Positions 1 through 7,469 of a stretch of 16,025 nucleotides of DNA are shown in pieces. The number at the start of each line of letters is the position of its first letter. Position 1 is the first letter of the stretch. A program made the position numbers and the translations under genes. Source of the DNA: an uncultured Lachnospiraceae bacterium (GTDB lineage: Bacteria > Bacillota > Clostridia > Lachnospirales > Lachnospiraceae); NCBI GenBank assembly GCA_910586275.1, contig CAJUIM010000086.1:1-16025 (forward strand), given 5' to 3'. The notes under the pieces are model-generated. The model did no database searches. It saw nothing but the letters and a program-made list of their open reading frames with translations, and was not told where the DNA came from.

Positions 1-21
1 CCGCAAAAAAATCCCTCCCGT

Positions 22-61
22 GCGTCCGCCTCTCAACACAACATTCAGGCTGAACGGTTAC
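22..61. repeat. Dispersed repeat end, left copy
   Basis: This 40-bp stretch matches the reverse complement of 15975-16014 at 36 of 40 positions without gaps. The shared core includes GCGTCCGCCTC, ACATTCAGGCTGAAC and GTTAC. It lies outside any gene and is probably the visible end of a longer repeat that runs off the window. I see no reading frame in it. Family unknown. Confidence 0.8.
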
Positions 62-90
62 TGATTTCCATAGATTTTCCGCCTTTCATC

Positions 91-119
91 TTGAAACTTT
101 CCCTATTTTGTAATATGAT
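91..119 (+). promoter_or_regulatory. Promoter of the DUF6106-like gene
   Basis: TTGAAA at 91-96 and TATGAT at 114-119 are separated by 17 bases, a good housekeeping-sigma match. The -10 box is the left half of a perfect 12-bp palindrome (TATGATATCATA, 114-125). A leader hairpin follows (GCAGGC 137-142 with GCCTGC 151-156), before the ribosome binding site GGAAGGA at 174-180. Confidence 0.6.
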
Positions 120-189
120 ATCATAATAACATACCGGCAGGCAAGCCAACGCCTGCTCAATAAAGAGTAGATGGGAAGGATAAAATAAT

Positions 190-687
190 ATGATGAGTGA
201 AACATATGTAGAATGCTTAGTGAAAAAGAAATCAAATCCGGCCAAAGGCTTCCTCCGGATACTGACCATAATGCTGTCCGTGGCGTTCTTTCTTTTGGGC
301 TTTCTGTTCGCTCCTGCATTGATTGTGGGACTGGTGATGGCAGTTGTGGCATATTTTGTTTATATGAATGCGGAACTGGAGTACGAATACCTTTATCTGG
401 ACAAGGAACTGACCGTTGACAAGGTGATGGCGAAGACAAAGAGGAAGCGGGTGGCGCAGTATGACCTGAACCGCATGGAAATCTTTGCGCCCATGAATTC
501 CTATCATTTGGATAATTTCAAGAACAGGACTGCGAAGACTGTTGACTATAGTTCCGGCGAAGCAAAGCAGCCGGAAGTAAGATATGTGATGTATTATGAC
601 AGCGGAGAAAGGATTGTGCTGGAGCCTAATCAGGAAATGGTTAAGGCGATTAAAAATATTGCGCCGAGAAAAGTGTTCACAGATTAA
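190..687 (+). CDS. Small membrane protein, DUF6106-like
   Basis: The protein has 165 residues. A short basic N-terminus is followed by a hydrophobic stretch at about residues 23-58, long enough for two closely spaced membrane segments (ILTIMLSVAFFLLGFLFAP, then ALIVGLVMAVVAYFVYM). About 105 soluble residues follow, rich in charged and aromatic positions (ELEYEYLYLDKELTVDKV). The composition and layout resemble the uncharacterised DUF6106 proteins of Lachnospiraceae; I recall this from family style, not from a search. The start is ATG 190, 9 bases after GGAAGGA; the next codon is also ATG (193). It has its own promoter and sits 119 bp before guaB, which has a separate promoter, so the two need not be co-transcribed. 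Function unknown. Confidence 0.8.
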   Translation: MMSETYVECLVKKKSNPAKGFLRILTIMLSVAFFLLGFLFAPALIVGLVMAVVAYFVYMNAELEYEYLYLDKELTVDKVMAKTKRKRVAQYDLNRMEIFAPMNSYHLDNFKNRTAKTVDYSSGEAKQPEVRYVMYYDSGERIVLEPNQEMVKAIKNIAPRKVFTD

Positions 688-697
688 TAATCAAGGA

Positions 698-746
698 TTG
701 ACATAGTGGTGTAAGTTTGATAAACTTTTTCAAACTTGCATCACTA
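698..746 (+). promoter_or_regulatory. guaB promoter inside a 43-bp palindrome
   Basis: TTGACA at 698-703 and TAAACT at 721-726 have 17-bp spacing. The whole spacer (704-720) is the left arm of an inverted repeat whose right arm is 730-746. Fifteen of 17 arm positions are complementary; the other two are G/T pairs. Three more A/T pairs continue inward around C725. The palindrome therefore covers the -10 box and the expected transcription start, the geometry of a repressor site. The left arm lies upstream of the expected start, so an RNA hairpin from this promoter is unlikely. Confidence 0.6.
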
Positions 747-806
747 TTCAGTTATAGAAAGAGATGCGGAAGCGGAAAAACATATCAGACGATAGGAGGA
801 AGAAAG

Positions 807-2261
807 ATGGGTCAGATAATTGGCGAAGGAATTACATTTGATGATGTGCTGCTTGTACCGAGCTATTCCCAGGTGATTCCGAATCAGGTGGACTTGACGA
901 CACAGCTTACCAAGAAAATCAAACTTAATATTCCGATGATGAGTGCCGGGATGGACACGGTCACGGAAAACCGGATGGCAATTGCGATGGCAAGGCAGGG
1001 CGGCATTGGCATTATCCATAAGAACATGTCCATCGAGGAACAGGCGGAAGAAGTGGATAAAGTAAAAAGGTCGGAAAACGGCGTTATTACCAATCCTTTT
1101 TCCCTGACCCCGGAGCATACACTGAAGGATGCGGATACTCTGATGGCAAAGTTCCGAATCTCAGGAGTGCCCATAACGGAAGGAAGAAAACTGGTCGGTA
1201 TCATCACAAACAGGGATCTGAAATTCGAGACTGATTTCTCCAAGAAAATCAAAGAATCCATGACTTCGGAGGGGCTGATTACCGCAAGGGAAGGAATTAC
1301 CCTAGAAGAGGCAAAACAGATTCTTGCCAAGGCACGCAAAGAGAAACTTCCTATCGTGGATGAGGATTATAATCTGGTAGGTCTGATTACCATTAAGGAC
1401 ATTGAGAAAGCGATTAAATATCCGTTGGCTGCAAAGGACGGGCAGGGCAGGCTGCTGTGCGGCGCCGGAGTCGGAATTACGGCAAATGTGCTGGACAGGG
1501 TGGGCGCTCTTGCGGATGCAAACGTGGATGTGGTAGTGCTGGATTCCGCACACGGGCATTCCGAGAACGTACTGAAATGTCTCCGCATGATAAAGGATAA
1601 ATATCCGGAACTGCAGGTGATTGCCGGCAATGTGGCCACCGGAGAGGGTGCAAAAGCATTGATTGAGGCAGGCGCGGATGCCGTGAAGGTGGGAATAGGA
1701 CCCGGCTCCATCTGTACGACCCGAGTGGTGGCAGGAATAGGCGTGCCCCAGATAACGGCAATTATGGATGCCTATGCAGTGGCCAAAGAGTACGGCATTC
1801 CTGTCATAGCGGACGGCGGCATTAAATATTCCGGGGATATGACGAAAGCGCTTGCCGCAGGCGGAAGTGTCTGCATGATGGGAAGCATTTTCGCCGGCTG
1901 TGACGAAAGCCCCGGAACCTTTGAGTTATATCAGGGAAGGAAATACAAAGTATACCGCGGCATGGGTTCCATAGCAGCCATGGAAAACGGAAGCAAAGAC
2001 CGTTATTTCCAGTCCGATGCCAAGAAGCTGGTGCCCGAAGGGGTAGAAGGGCGTGTGGCATATAAAGGAACCGTGGAGGATACGGTGTTCCAGCTGATGG
2101 GCGGCCTTCGTTCCGGCATGGGATACTGCGGAACGGCTACGATTGAAGAACTGCAGAAAAACGGAAAATTTATTAAGATCTCCGCTGCTTCCCTGAAAGA
2201 AAGCCATCCCCACGATATCCATATTACGAAAGAAGCTCCGAACTACAGCGTGGATGAATAG
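807..2261 (+). CDS. guaB: Inosine-5'-monophosphate dehydrogenase
   Basis: GuaB oxidises IMP to XMP with NAD+, the committed cytosolic step to guanine nucleotides. The protein has 484 residues, normal for a bacterial enzyme. Visible are the N-terminal FDDVLLVPSYS motif, two CBS domains at about residues 95-210 (FRISGVPI, LVGIITNRDL, LPIVDEDYNLVGLITIKDI), the catalytic loop GPGSICTTR with Cys303, the phosphate-binding DGGIKYSGD and GSIFAG segments, the mobile flap at RKYKVYRGMGS, and the late GGLRSGMGYCG motif. ATG 807 is chosen because AGGAGGA (795-801) lies 5 bases upstream. A longer frame from 717 would run into the promoter and is rejected. A hairpin closes the gene at 2281-2310. Confidence 0.97.
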   Translation: MGQIIGEGITFDDVLLVPSYSQVIPNQVDLTTQLTKKIKLNIPMMSAGMDTVTENRMAIAMARQGGIGIIHKNMSIEEQAEEVDKVKRSENGVITNPFSLTPEHTLKDADTLMAKFRISGVPITEGRKLVGIITNRDLKFETDFSKKIKESMTSEGLITAREGITLEEAKQILAKARKEKLPIVDEDYNLVGLITIKDIEKAIKYPLAAKDGQGRLLCGAGVGITANVLDRVGALADANVDVVVLDSAHGHSENVLKCLRMIKDKYPELQVIAGNVATGEGAKALIEAGADAVKVGIGPGSICTTRVVAGIGVPQITAIMDAYAVAKEYGIPVIADGGIKYSGDMTKALAAGGSVCMMGSIFAGCDESPGTFELYQGRKYKVYRGMGSIAAMENGSKDRYFQSDAKKLVPEGVEGRVAYKGTVEDTVFQLMGGLRSGMGYCGTATIEELQKNGKFIKISAASLKESHPHDIHITKEAPNYSVDE

Positions 2262-2280
2262 AAGAAAAATGCGTACGGAA

Positions 2281-2310
2281 AGGCACTCTGCCATATATGG
2301 CAGAGTGCCT
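2281..2310 (+). terminator. Hairpin after guaB
   Basis: This is a perfect 30-bp palindrome: AGGCACTCTGCCATA paired with its complement, 20 bases after the guaB stop. Outer bases add pairing (GGAAA before, ATTTTCC after). The following T-tract is short and interrupted (GAATATTTTCC), so intrinsic termination is likely but may be inefficient. Confidence 0.65.
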
Positions 2311-2401
2311 GAATATTTTCCGGGACGTGTTTGAGTCAGAAACTTAAACTGTATGAAAAATCTATTCGGGCAAATGCTTTTCTTTTGATACCCCATTAGA
2401 T

Positions 2402-2441
2402 ACAATATAATTATTGACAGATATTGTTTATACGGTATAAA
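2402..2441 (+). promoter_or_regulatory. Promoter and candidate operator of the XRE gene
   Basis: TTGACA (2414-2419) and TATAAA (2436-2441) are 16 bp apart. A 7-bp inverted repeat, ACAATAT (2402-2408) and ATATTGT (2421-2427), brackets the -35 box, as expected for an autorepressor site. A second, wider pair is ATACCCC (2388-2394) and GGGGTAT (2442-2448). Transcription should begin near 2448, at or inside the first possible start codon. Confidence 0.55.
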
Positions 2442-2446
2442 GGGGT

Positions 2447-2821
2447 ATGGTGATAAGAATGACGTTAGATTATGGGAAATTAGGGAAAAGAGTCAGGGAG
2501 CGGAGGGAAAGGGGCAGCATGTCTCAGGCAAGGCTGGCGGAGGCTGCGGAACTGTCCATACAGCATATCAGCAATATCGAAAATGCCAAAACGAAAGTCA
2601 GTCTGGAGAAGCTGGTAGACATTGCCAATATATTAGGATGCTCTATGGACGAACTGATTTGCGACAGTCTCATAAAAGCCAAAGTCATCTATGAGAATGA
2701 GGCTGTGGGAATGTTCGACGGTTTTTCCGATATCCAAATGAGGGCTCTTCCGGAATTTCTGCGCAGCTACGTCTACTTCTGCAGGCTGGTGGAGAAAAAT
2801 ATACAGCAAGAGGACATATAA
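2447..2821 (+). CDS. XRE-family helix-turn-helix regulator
   Basis: The protein has 124 residues from ATG 2447, or 120 from ATG 2459. Residues about 10-65 form a Cro/C1-type helix-turn-helix: LGKRVRERR, then MSQARLAEAAELSIQHISNIENAKTKVSLEKLVDIANILGCSMDEL, with the usual SQxxLAE and SxxxISxIExG-like spacing. The remaining ~55 residues are mostly helical and probably mediate dimerisation. The start is uncertain: the predicted transcription start (about 2448) coincides with ATG 2447, so translation is either leaderless or begins at 2459, where only a weak GGTGAT lies upstream. No toxin, phage gene or divergent target gene is adjacent, so it may be a stand-alone autoregulated factor. Target and signal unknown. 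Confidence 0.88.
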   Translation: MVIRMTLDYGKLGKRVRERRERGSMSQARLAEAAELSIQHISNIENAKTKVSLEKLVDIANILGCSMDELICDSLIKAKVIYENEAVGMFDGFSDIQMRALPEFLRSYVYFCRLVEKNIQQEDI

Positions 2822-2927
2822 ATGTCCAATTTTGACATTTAAGTGCATAATTCTGACAAAATAGGAAACAAGTACTAAATATATGCTATATTATAAGTGG
2901 ATTTGATTTTCTTGTTTTTTTATTCTT

Positions 2928-2976
2928 AATGCATGCTTGGCGGGAGATATTTTCGGATATCTCCCGCCTGTGCATT
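2928..2976. repeat. Strong two-part hairpin
   Basis: A perfect 12-bp stem (GGCGGGAGATAT 2939-2950, ATATCTCCCGCC 2957-2968) has a 6-base loop, TTTCGG. An outer 6-bp stem (AATGCA 2928-2933, TGCATT 2971-2976) is separated by a small internal loop. There is no T-tract after it on either strand; the T-rich run lies before it on +. It could end XRE transcription, but it lacks the usual intrinsic-terminator tail. Confidence 0.6.
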
Positions 2977-3127
2977 GACGGCCGGCTTCCTCTGATCTGA
3001 CAAAGAAGCAATCACTAACCTTTTTCGGCAATTTGTCATGAAAACCCTTTATTATTTGTTTATTTTGTGCTAAGATAAGATATGTTAGCGTTTTTATGAT
3101 GAATAGTCAGAGTTGAGGAGGTAAGCC

Positions 3128-3142
3128 GGACGGAGGGCGTCC
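3128..3142 (+). promoter_or_regulatory. glnS ribosome binding site in a hairpin loop
   Basis: GGACG (3128-3132) can pair with CGTCC (3138-3142), leaving GAGGG (3133-3137) in the loop. GGAGGG (3132-3137) is the site that best supports a TTG start at 3143. A stronger-looking GAGGAGG (3116-3122) has no start codon at normal distance unless this hairpin folds and shortens the gap. Confidence 0.4.
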
Positions 3143-4870
3143 TTGGGCATAATAATTATGGACGAGACAATAAAGAAGGAAATGGGGGAAACAGAGAATA
3201 CGGAAAAAGAAGTGGTTTCCAGAAATTTTATTCAGCAGATCATTGACAAAGACTTAGCGGAGGGAATATGCGACACTGTCCATACAAGATTCCCGCCGGA
3301 GCCAAACGGATATTTGCATATTGGGCATGCCAAGAGCATATTGTTGAATTACGGGCTGGCAAAGGAATACGGCGGAGAGTTCAACATGCGTTTTGACGAT
3401 ACGAATCCCACGAAGGAGAAGACCGAATTCGTGGAATCCATTAAAGAGGACATTACATGGCTGGGAGCGGATTGGGAGGACAGGCTGTTTTTTGCCTCCG
3501 ATTACTTTGAGCAGATGTATGAGGCAGCAGTAAAGCTAATTGAAAAAGGAAAGGCATATGTTTCGGATCTGACGGCAGAGCAGATGAAGGAATACCGGGG
3601 AACGCTGACGGAACCCGGAAAAGAGGACCCTAACAGGGAACGTGGGATAGAAGAAAATCTGAAACTGTTTGAGGATATGAAAAACGGAGTATATAAGGAT
3701 GGGGAAAAAGTACTCCGTGCCAAAATAGACATGAAATCGCCGAATATCAATATGCGTGACCCGATTATATATAGGGTTGCCCATATGGCGCATCACAATA
3801 CGGGGGATAAATGGTGCATTTATCCGATGTATGATTTTGCCCATCCTATTGAGGATGCCATAGAAGGGATTACGCATTCTATCTGTACACTGGAATTTGA
3901 GGATCATAGACCGTTGTACGATTGGGTGGTGAGGGAACTGGAATACCCACATCCGCCGAAGCAGATTGAGTTTGCCAAAATGTATCTCACTAACGTGGTG
4001 ACAGGAAAGCGGTATATTAAGAAGCTGGTGGAAGACGGCATTGTGGACGGTTGGGACGATCCCAGGCTTGTATCCATAGCGGCATTGCGCAGAAGAGGAT
4101 TTACGCCGGAGTCCATTCAGATGTTTGTGGATTTATGCGGCGTATCCAAAAGCAATTCTTCCGTAGATTATGCTATGTTGGAATACTGCATCAGGGAGGA
4201 TCTGAAGATGAAACGTCCGCGGATGATGGCAGTTTTGGATCCTGTAAAGCTGATTATTGATAACTATCCGGAAGGAAAGACGGAAATGCTTACCGTGGCA
4301 AACAATATGGAAAATGAGTCCATGGGCACAAGGGAAGTGCCGTTTGGCCGGGAATTGTATATTGACAGAGAGGATTTCATGGAGGAACCGCCGAAGAAAT
4401 ATTTCCGCCTGTACCCGGGCAATGAAGTGAGGCTGATGAATGCATATTTTGTCACATGCACCGGCTGTGTGAAGGATGAAGACGGCAGGGTTACCGAAGT
4501 GCACTGCACTTACGATCCGGAGACAAAGTGCGGAACAGGATTTGCCGGAAGGAAAGTCAAAGGGACAATACACTGGGTGCCGGCCGGTCAGGCGGTGAAG
4601 GCCGAAGTCCGGTTATATGAAAATATTATAGATGAAGAAAAAGGCGTATATAACGAGGACGGTTCGCTGAACCTGAATCCCAATTCGCTGACCGTACTGA
4701 AGGAATGTTATTTGGAGCCGGCTTTGGCGGATGCAAAGCCATATGAGAGTTTCCAGTTTGTCCGCCAAGGATATTTTTGCGTGGACTATAAGGATTTCAG
4801 GCCGGAAGCACTTGTCTTTAACAGGATTGTGTCTTTGAAGAGTTCTTATGTGTTGCCTAAGCAAATATAA
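3143..4870 (+). CDS. glnS: Glutaminyl-tRNA synthetase
   Basis: This class I synthetase charges tRNA-Gln with glutamine in the cytosol. It has 575 residues, normal size. The Rossmann fold carries PPEPNGYLHIGHAKS (HIGH at residues 59-62) and FNMRFDDTNP. The second class I signature, usually KMSKS-like, reads VVTGKRYIKK at about 285-294, keeping the basic pair but not the usual MSK. WDDPRLVSIAALRRRGF and the C-terminal beta-barrel anticodon region (from about 350) fit GlnRS, not GluRS. Start choice: TTG 3143 has GGAGG 6 bases upstream, while ATG 3158 (570 residues) has no well-placed site; true initiation could be at either. DUF2225 follows after 22 bp, so the two are probably one operon. Confidence 0.95.
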   Translation: MGIIIMDETIKKEMGETENTEKEVVSRNFIQQIIDKDLAEGICDTVHTRFPPEPNGYLHIGHAKSILLNYGLAKEYGGEFNMRFDDTNPTKEKTEFVESIKEDITWLGADWEDRLFFASDYFEQMYEAAVKLIEKGKAYVSDLTAEQMKEYRGTLTEPGKEDPNRERGIEENLKLFEDMKNGVYKDGEKVLRAKIDMKSPNINMRDPIIYRVAHMAHHNTGDKWCIYPMYDFAHPIEDAIEGITHSICTLEFEDHRPLYDWVVRELEYPHPPKQIEFAKMYLTNVVTGKRYIKKLVEDGIVDGWDDPRLVSIAALRRRGFTPESIQMFVDLCGVSKSNSSVDYAMLEYCIREDLKMKRPRMMAVLDPVKLIIDNYPEGKTEMLTVANNMENESMGTREVPFGRELYIDREDFMEEPPKKYFRLYPGNEVRLMNAYFVTCTGCVKDEDGRVTEVHCTYDPETKCGTGFAGRKVKGTIHWVPAGQAVKAEVRLYENIIDEEKGVYNEDGSLNLNPNSLTVLKECYLEPALADAKPYESFQFVRQGYFCVDYKDFRPEALVFNRIVSLKSSYVLPKQI

Positions 4871-4892
4871 TACAAATTGTGGAGGAGAAAAT

Positions 4893-5762
4893 ATGAGTGG
4901 ATTATTATCCGGACTAGGCGGATTGGGACTGGGGAATTTGGAAAACATGGATTTATACGAAAAGCCTAAGAGCAAGGAAGTGGAAGCGGCAACGGGGGCA
5001 AAACCGGCAGCTCCTGCGGTGCAGGAACAGGATTTGCTGTTTGATAAAAGTTTTACCTGTCCTATCTGTGATAAAGAGTTTAAGTCTCGGACGGTAAAAG
5101 TGGGAAAAGCGAAGCTGATAGGGACGGATTCGGATCTTCGTCCCAAATATGAGCAGGTAGATATGCTGAAATACGACATTATTATGTGCCCGAACTGCGG
5201 TTACGCTGCCTTGAGCCGGTTTTTCAAGTTTATAACCACTCCTCAGGCAAAGAGAGTCAAAGAAATGATTTCCGCCAATTTCAAGCCGCGTACGGACCAG
5301 AAAGAAACTTATACTTATGACGAAGCATTGGAACGTTATAAAGTGACATTGGCCAATGCTATCGTAAAGATGGCAAAGCCCAGTGAGAAAGCTTATATTT
5401 GCCTGAAGACGGCTTGGCTTCTAAGGGGGAAAGGGGAAAGCCTTGATAAGGCGGATCCGGAATATGAGGCAAAGAAGAAGGCAATCGACAACGAGGAAAG
5501 GGAATTCCTGAAAAATGCATTGGACGGATTCCTTGCGGCAAGGCAGTCGGAGAATTTTCCTATGTGCGGAATGGATGAGCCTACGGTGGACTATGTCATT
5601 GCAGTGACGGCTACAAAATTTGAACAGTTTGACGTGGCATCCAAATTGGTATCTTCCATTATCACATCCACGGCGGCCAACCCAAGGATGAAGGATAAGG
5701 CAAGAGACTTAAAGGAACAGATCGTAAAACAGGTTAAGCTGAAAAATGCCGGAAAGAAGTAG
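4893..5762 (+). CDS. DUF2225 zinc-ribbon protein
   Basis: The protein has 289 residues from ATG 4893, which follows GGAGGAG (4881-4887) at good spacing. The N-terminus is Gly/Leu-rich (LLSGLGGLGLGNL), followed by a low-complexity Ala/Pro/Lys linker to about residue 45. Then comes a split zinc site, CPIC (Cys56, Cys59) and CPNC (Cys99, Cys102), typical of the uncharacterised DUF2225 family. The rest is helical, with repeat-like pairs (YTYDEALERYKVTLANAIVKM, AYICLKTAWLLRG) suggesting a TPR-like fold. There is no signal peptide or membrane segment. It lies 22 bp after glnS and is probably co-transcribed; that says nothing firm about function. No terminator is seen after it. Confidence 0.88.
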   Translation: MSGLLSGLGGLGLGNLENMDLYEKPKSKEVEAATGAKPAAPAVQEQDLLFDKSFTCPICDKEFKSRTVKVGKAKLIGTDSDLRPKYEQVDMLKYDIIMCPNCGYAALSRFFKFITTPQAKRVKEMISANFKPRTDQKETYTYDEALERYKVTLANAIVKMAKPSEKAYICLKTAWLLRGKGESLDKADPEYEAKKKAIDNEEREFLKNALDGFLAARQSENFPMCGMDEPTVDYVIAVTATKFEQFDVASKLVSSIITSTAANPRMKDKARDLKEQIVKQVKLKNAGKK

Positions 5763-5771
5763 GGATAAAAG

Positions 5772-5824
5772 CAAGGAATAAAAACAGGGAATAAGCGCAA
5801 GGACATAGAAGCAGCGAACCGGTG
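5772..5824 (+). repeat. Degenerate 13-14-bp tandem repeat
   Basis: Between DUF2225 and the MocR gene are three clear units and one decayed unit beginning CAAGGAATA (5772), CAGGGAATA (5785), CAAGGACATA (5798) and CAGCGAAC (5812), with spacings of 13, 13 and 14 bp. It is likely slippage-derived. No coding function is visible. Confidence 0.45.
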
Positions 5825-5859
5825 CCGGACAGAAACATGGGGAAATAGGACATAAGGAT

Positions 5860-7365
5860 ATGAACGGTTTAACGATTACATTGCGTCCGAACGGCGGAAA
5901 ACATCTGTATGAGCAGATTTACGAACATATAAAGCTGGAAATCAGGAAAGGGAAGCTTCGCTCCGGGGAGAGGCTTCCCTCCACTCGTTCATTGGCAGAG
6001 TTTCTTCAGGTATCGCGCGGCACGGCAGAACTGGCCTATGAGCAGCTTCTGTCGGAGGGATATATCGAGGCGCGGCCTTACCGAGGCTATTTTGTCTGTG
6101 CTGTGGAGGAATTGGCAGGCTTGGCGGAAACGGCACGGGACGGACGGCAGTTTGCCGGAAAGGGCATGGAAACAGGGAATATCTGCAATGTGACGGAGCG
6201 GGCAGAAAGCAGGCAGGAGAGGCGGTGCGGGGAGAAAGAGGCGGCAGGGGCATATGTCTGTGACTTTTCGCCCAATGCCATAGATATGACCGCATTTCCT
6301 TATGCCACATGGAAAAAGATTACAAAGAACATATTGGTAGGGGCTAACAGTGATATGTTTACCTATAGCTGTCCAAAGGGTGATTATGCATTGCGGGAGA
6401 CAATCACTCATTATCTTCATACATCCAGAGGGGTGAACTGTAGTCCGGAGCAGGTTATTATCGGGGCAGGAAATGATTATCTGCTGATGCTTCTGGAAAA
6501 AATTCTGGGCCGGCATGTGGCCATTGGCATGGAAAACCCTACCTATAAAAAGGCATACCGAATTTTTGAATCCTTTGCTTATTCTATTTTGCCGATCGCT
6601 ATGGACGACTGCGGCATGAGTGCCGAGGCGCTTAGGCAGAGCGGGGCGGAAGCTGCCTATGTGATGCCGTCCCACCAATATCCGATGGGGGTAGTCATGC
6701 CTATTGGGCGGAGGATGGAATTATTGAAATGGGCGGGGGAAAAGGAAGGGCGTTATCTGATTGAGGATGATTATGACAGCGAATTCCGGTTCAAGGGAAA
6801 GCCGGTGCCTTCCCTTCAGGCTTCGGATCATTTGGGAAAGGTGATTTATGTCGGTACGTTTTCCAAATCTATCGCGCCTGCTATCCGTATCGGTTATATG
6901 GTGCTTCCGGAGCCGCTTTTGGACATATATGAGGAAAAGTGTTCTTTTTATTCTAACACGGTTTCCGGCATTGACCAACGGATCTTAAATGAATTTATAC
7001 GCAACGGGCATTTTGAACGTCATCTGAACCGTATGAGGAAGATATACCGGGATAAGCACGATCTCCTTCTGAATGAATGGAAGGGGATGGAAAAGCAGTT
7101 CAGGACAATGGGGGAGAATGCGGGGCTGCATCTGCTGCTTCAGGATAAACGGGGGCGCAGGGAAGAAGAACTTGTCCGGCAGGCAGAATCGGCGGGGGTG
7201 AAAGTATATGGCCTGTCGGAATTCTGTGTAGGGCGGAGAATGTCATGTTGGGAAGGGGCCATGGTCATTCTCGGTTATGCTTCACTGAGCAGCGGGCAAA
7301 TCTCGGAAGGCATTCACCGGCTGAAGCAGGTATGGGGGCATGAAAATGGAAACATTTTTATATAA
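5860..7365 (+). CDS. MocR/PdxR-family PLP-dependent regulator
   Basis: The protein has 501 residues, the usual MocR size. Residues about 13-75 are a GntR-type winged helix-turn-helix (LYEQIYEHIKLEIRKGKLRSGERLPSTRSLAEFLQVSRGTAELAYEQLLSEGYIEARPYRGYFV). A long linker (about 85-130) leads into a fold-type I aminotransferase-like domain: VIIGAGNDYLLML, PSHQYPMGVVMP, IEDDYDSEFRF, and YVGTFSKSIAPAIRIGY with the expected PLP Schiff-base Lys336. Such proteins sense PLP or amino-acid ligands and often control pdxST, GABA or taurine genes, usually divergent from them. Here no divergent or pyridoxal gene is next to it, so the target is unknown. The site before ATG 5860 is weak (AAGGA almost touching the start). 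Calling it pdxR would be unsupported. Confidence 0.93.
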   Translation: MNGLTITLRPNGGKHLYEQIYEHIKLEIRKGKLRSGERLPSTRSLAEFLQVSRGTAELAYEQLLSEGYIEARPYRGYFVCAVEELAGLAETARDGRQFAGKGMETGNICNVTERAESRQERRCGEKEAAGAYVCDFSPNAIDMTAFPYATWKKITKNILVGANSDMFTYSCPKGDYALRETITHYLHTSRGVNCSPEQVIIGAGNDYLLMLLEKILGRHVAIGMENPTYKKAYRIFESFAYSILPIAMDDCGMSAEALRQSGAEAAYVMPSHQYPMGVVMPIGRRMELLKWAGEKEGRYLIEDDYDSEFRFKGKPVPSLQASDHLGKVIYVGTFSKSIAPAIRIGYMVLPEPLLDIYEEKCSFYSNTVSGIDQRILNEFIRNGHFERHLNRMRKIYRDKHDLLLNEWKGMEKQFRTMGENAGLHLLLQDKRGRREEELVRQAESAGVKVYGLSEFCVGRRMSCWEGAMVILGYASLSSGQISEGIHRLKQVWGHENGNIFI

Positions 7366-7372
7366 AAAAGGC

Positions 7373-7414
7373 TTGCAAAAAGTGTAGAATTTCGTATCAT
7401 GATAATATACGAAA
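7373..7414 (+). promoter_or_regulatory. Chemoreceptor promoter over a 25-bp dyad
   Basis: TTGCAA (7373-7378) and TATCAT (7395-7400) are 16 bp apart. A perfect 8-bp inverted repeat, TTTCGTAT (7390-7397) and ATACGAAA (7407-7414) with a 9-bp spacer, lies over the -10 box and probable start. This is a good candidate operator for an unidentified factor. Confidence 0.55.
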
Positions 7415-7469
7415 AAATCAGACAGGTGAAAGGGCCACCTTATATAAAAAAAGAAGAGAGGATATGTAA

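Larger units (their letters stand above)
2822..3142. other. 321-bp intergenic region, XRE gene to glnS
   Basis: No plausible gene is present. It begins with a small inverted repeat (AATGTC 2821-2826, GACATT 2834-2839) followed by a similar TTCTGACA at 2851-2858. An AT-rich stretch holds -10-like sequence (TATTAT, 2889-2894) without a convincing -35 box. A strong hairpin lies at 2928-2976. The glnS leader then carries GAGGAGG (3116-3122). No T-box signature is seen. Confidence 0.6.

Noticed and set aside
717..806. 30-codon N-terminal extension of guaB
   Set aside because: It overlaps the promoter and palindrome, while ATG 807 has an ideal ribosome binding site and the protein starts there in the family.
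2980..3142. T-box riboswitch before glnS
   Set aside because: No T-box core (GGUGGUACCGCG-like) or terminator/antiterminator pair is visible in the leader.
5989..6678. 229-codon open frame on the minus strand
   Set aside because: It lies opposite the clearly real MocR-type gene and has no family resemblance.
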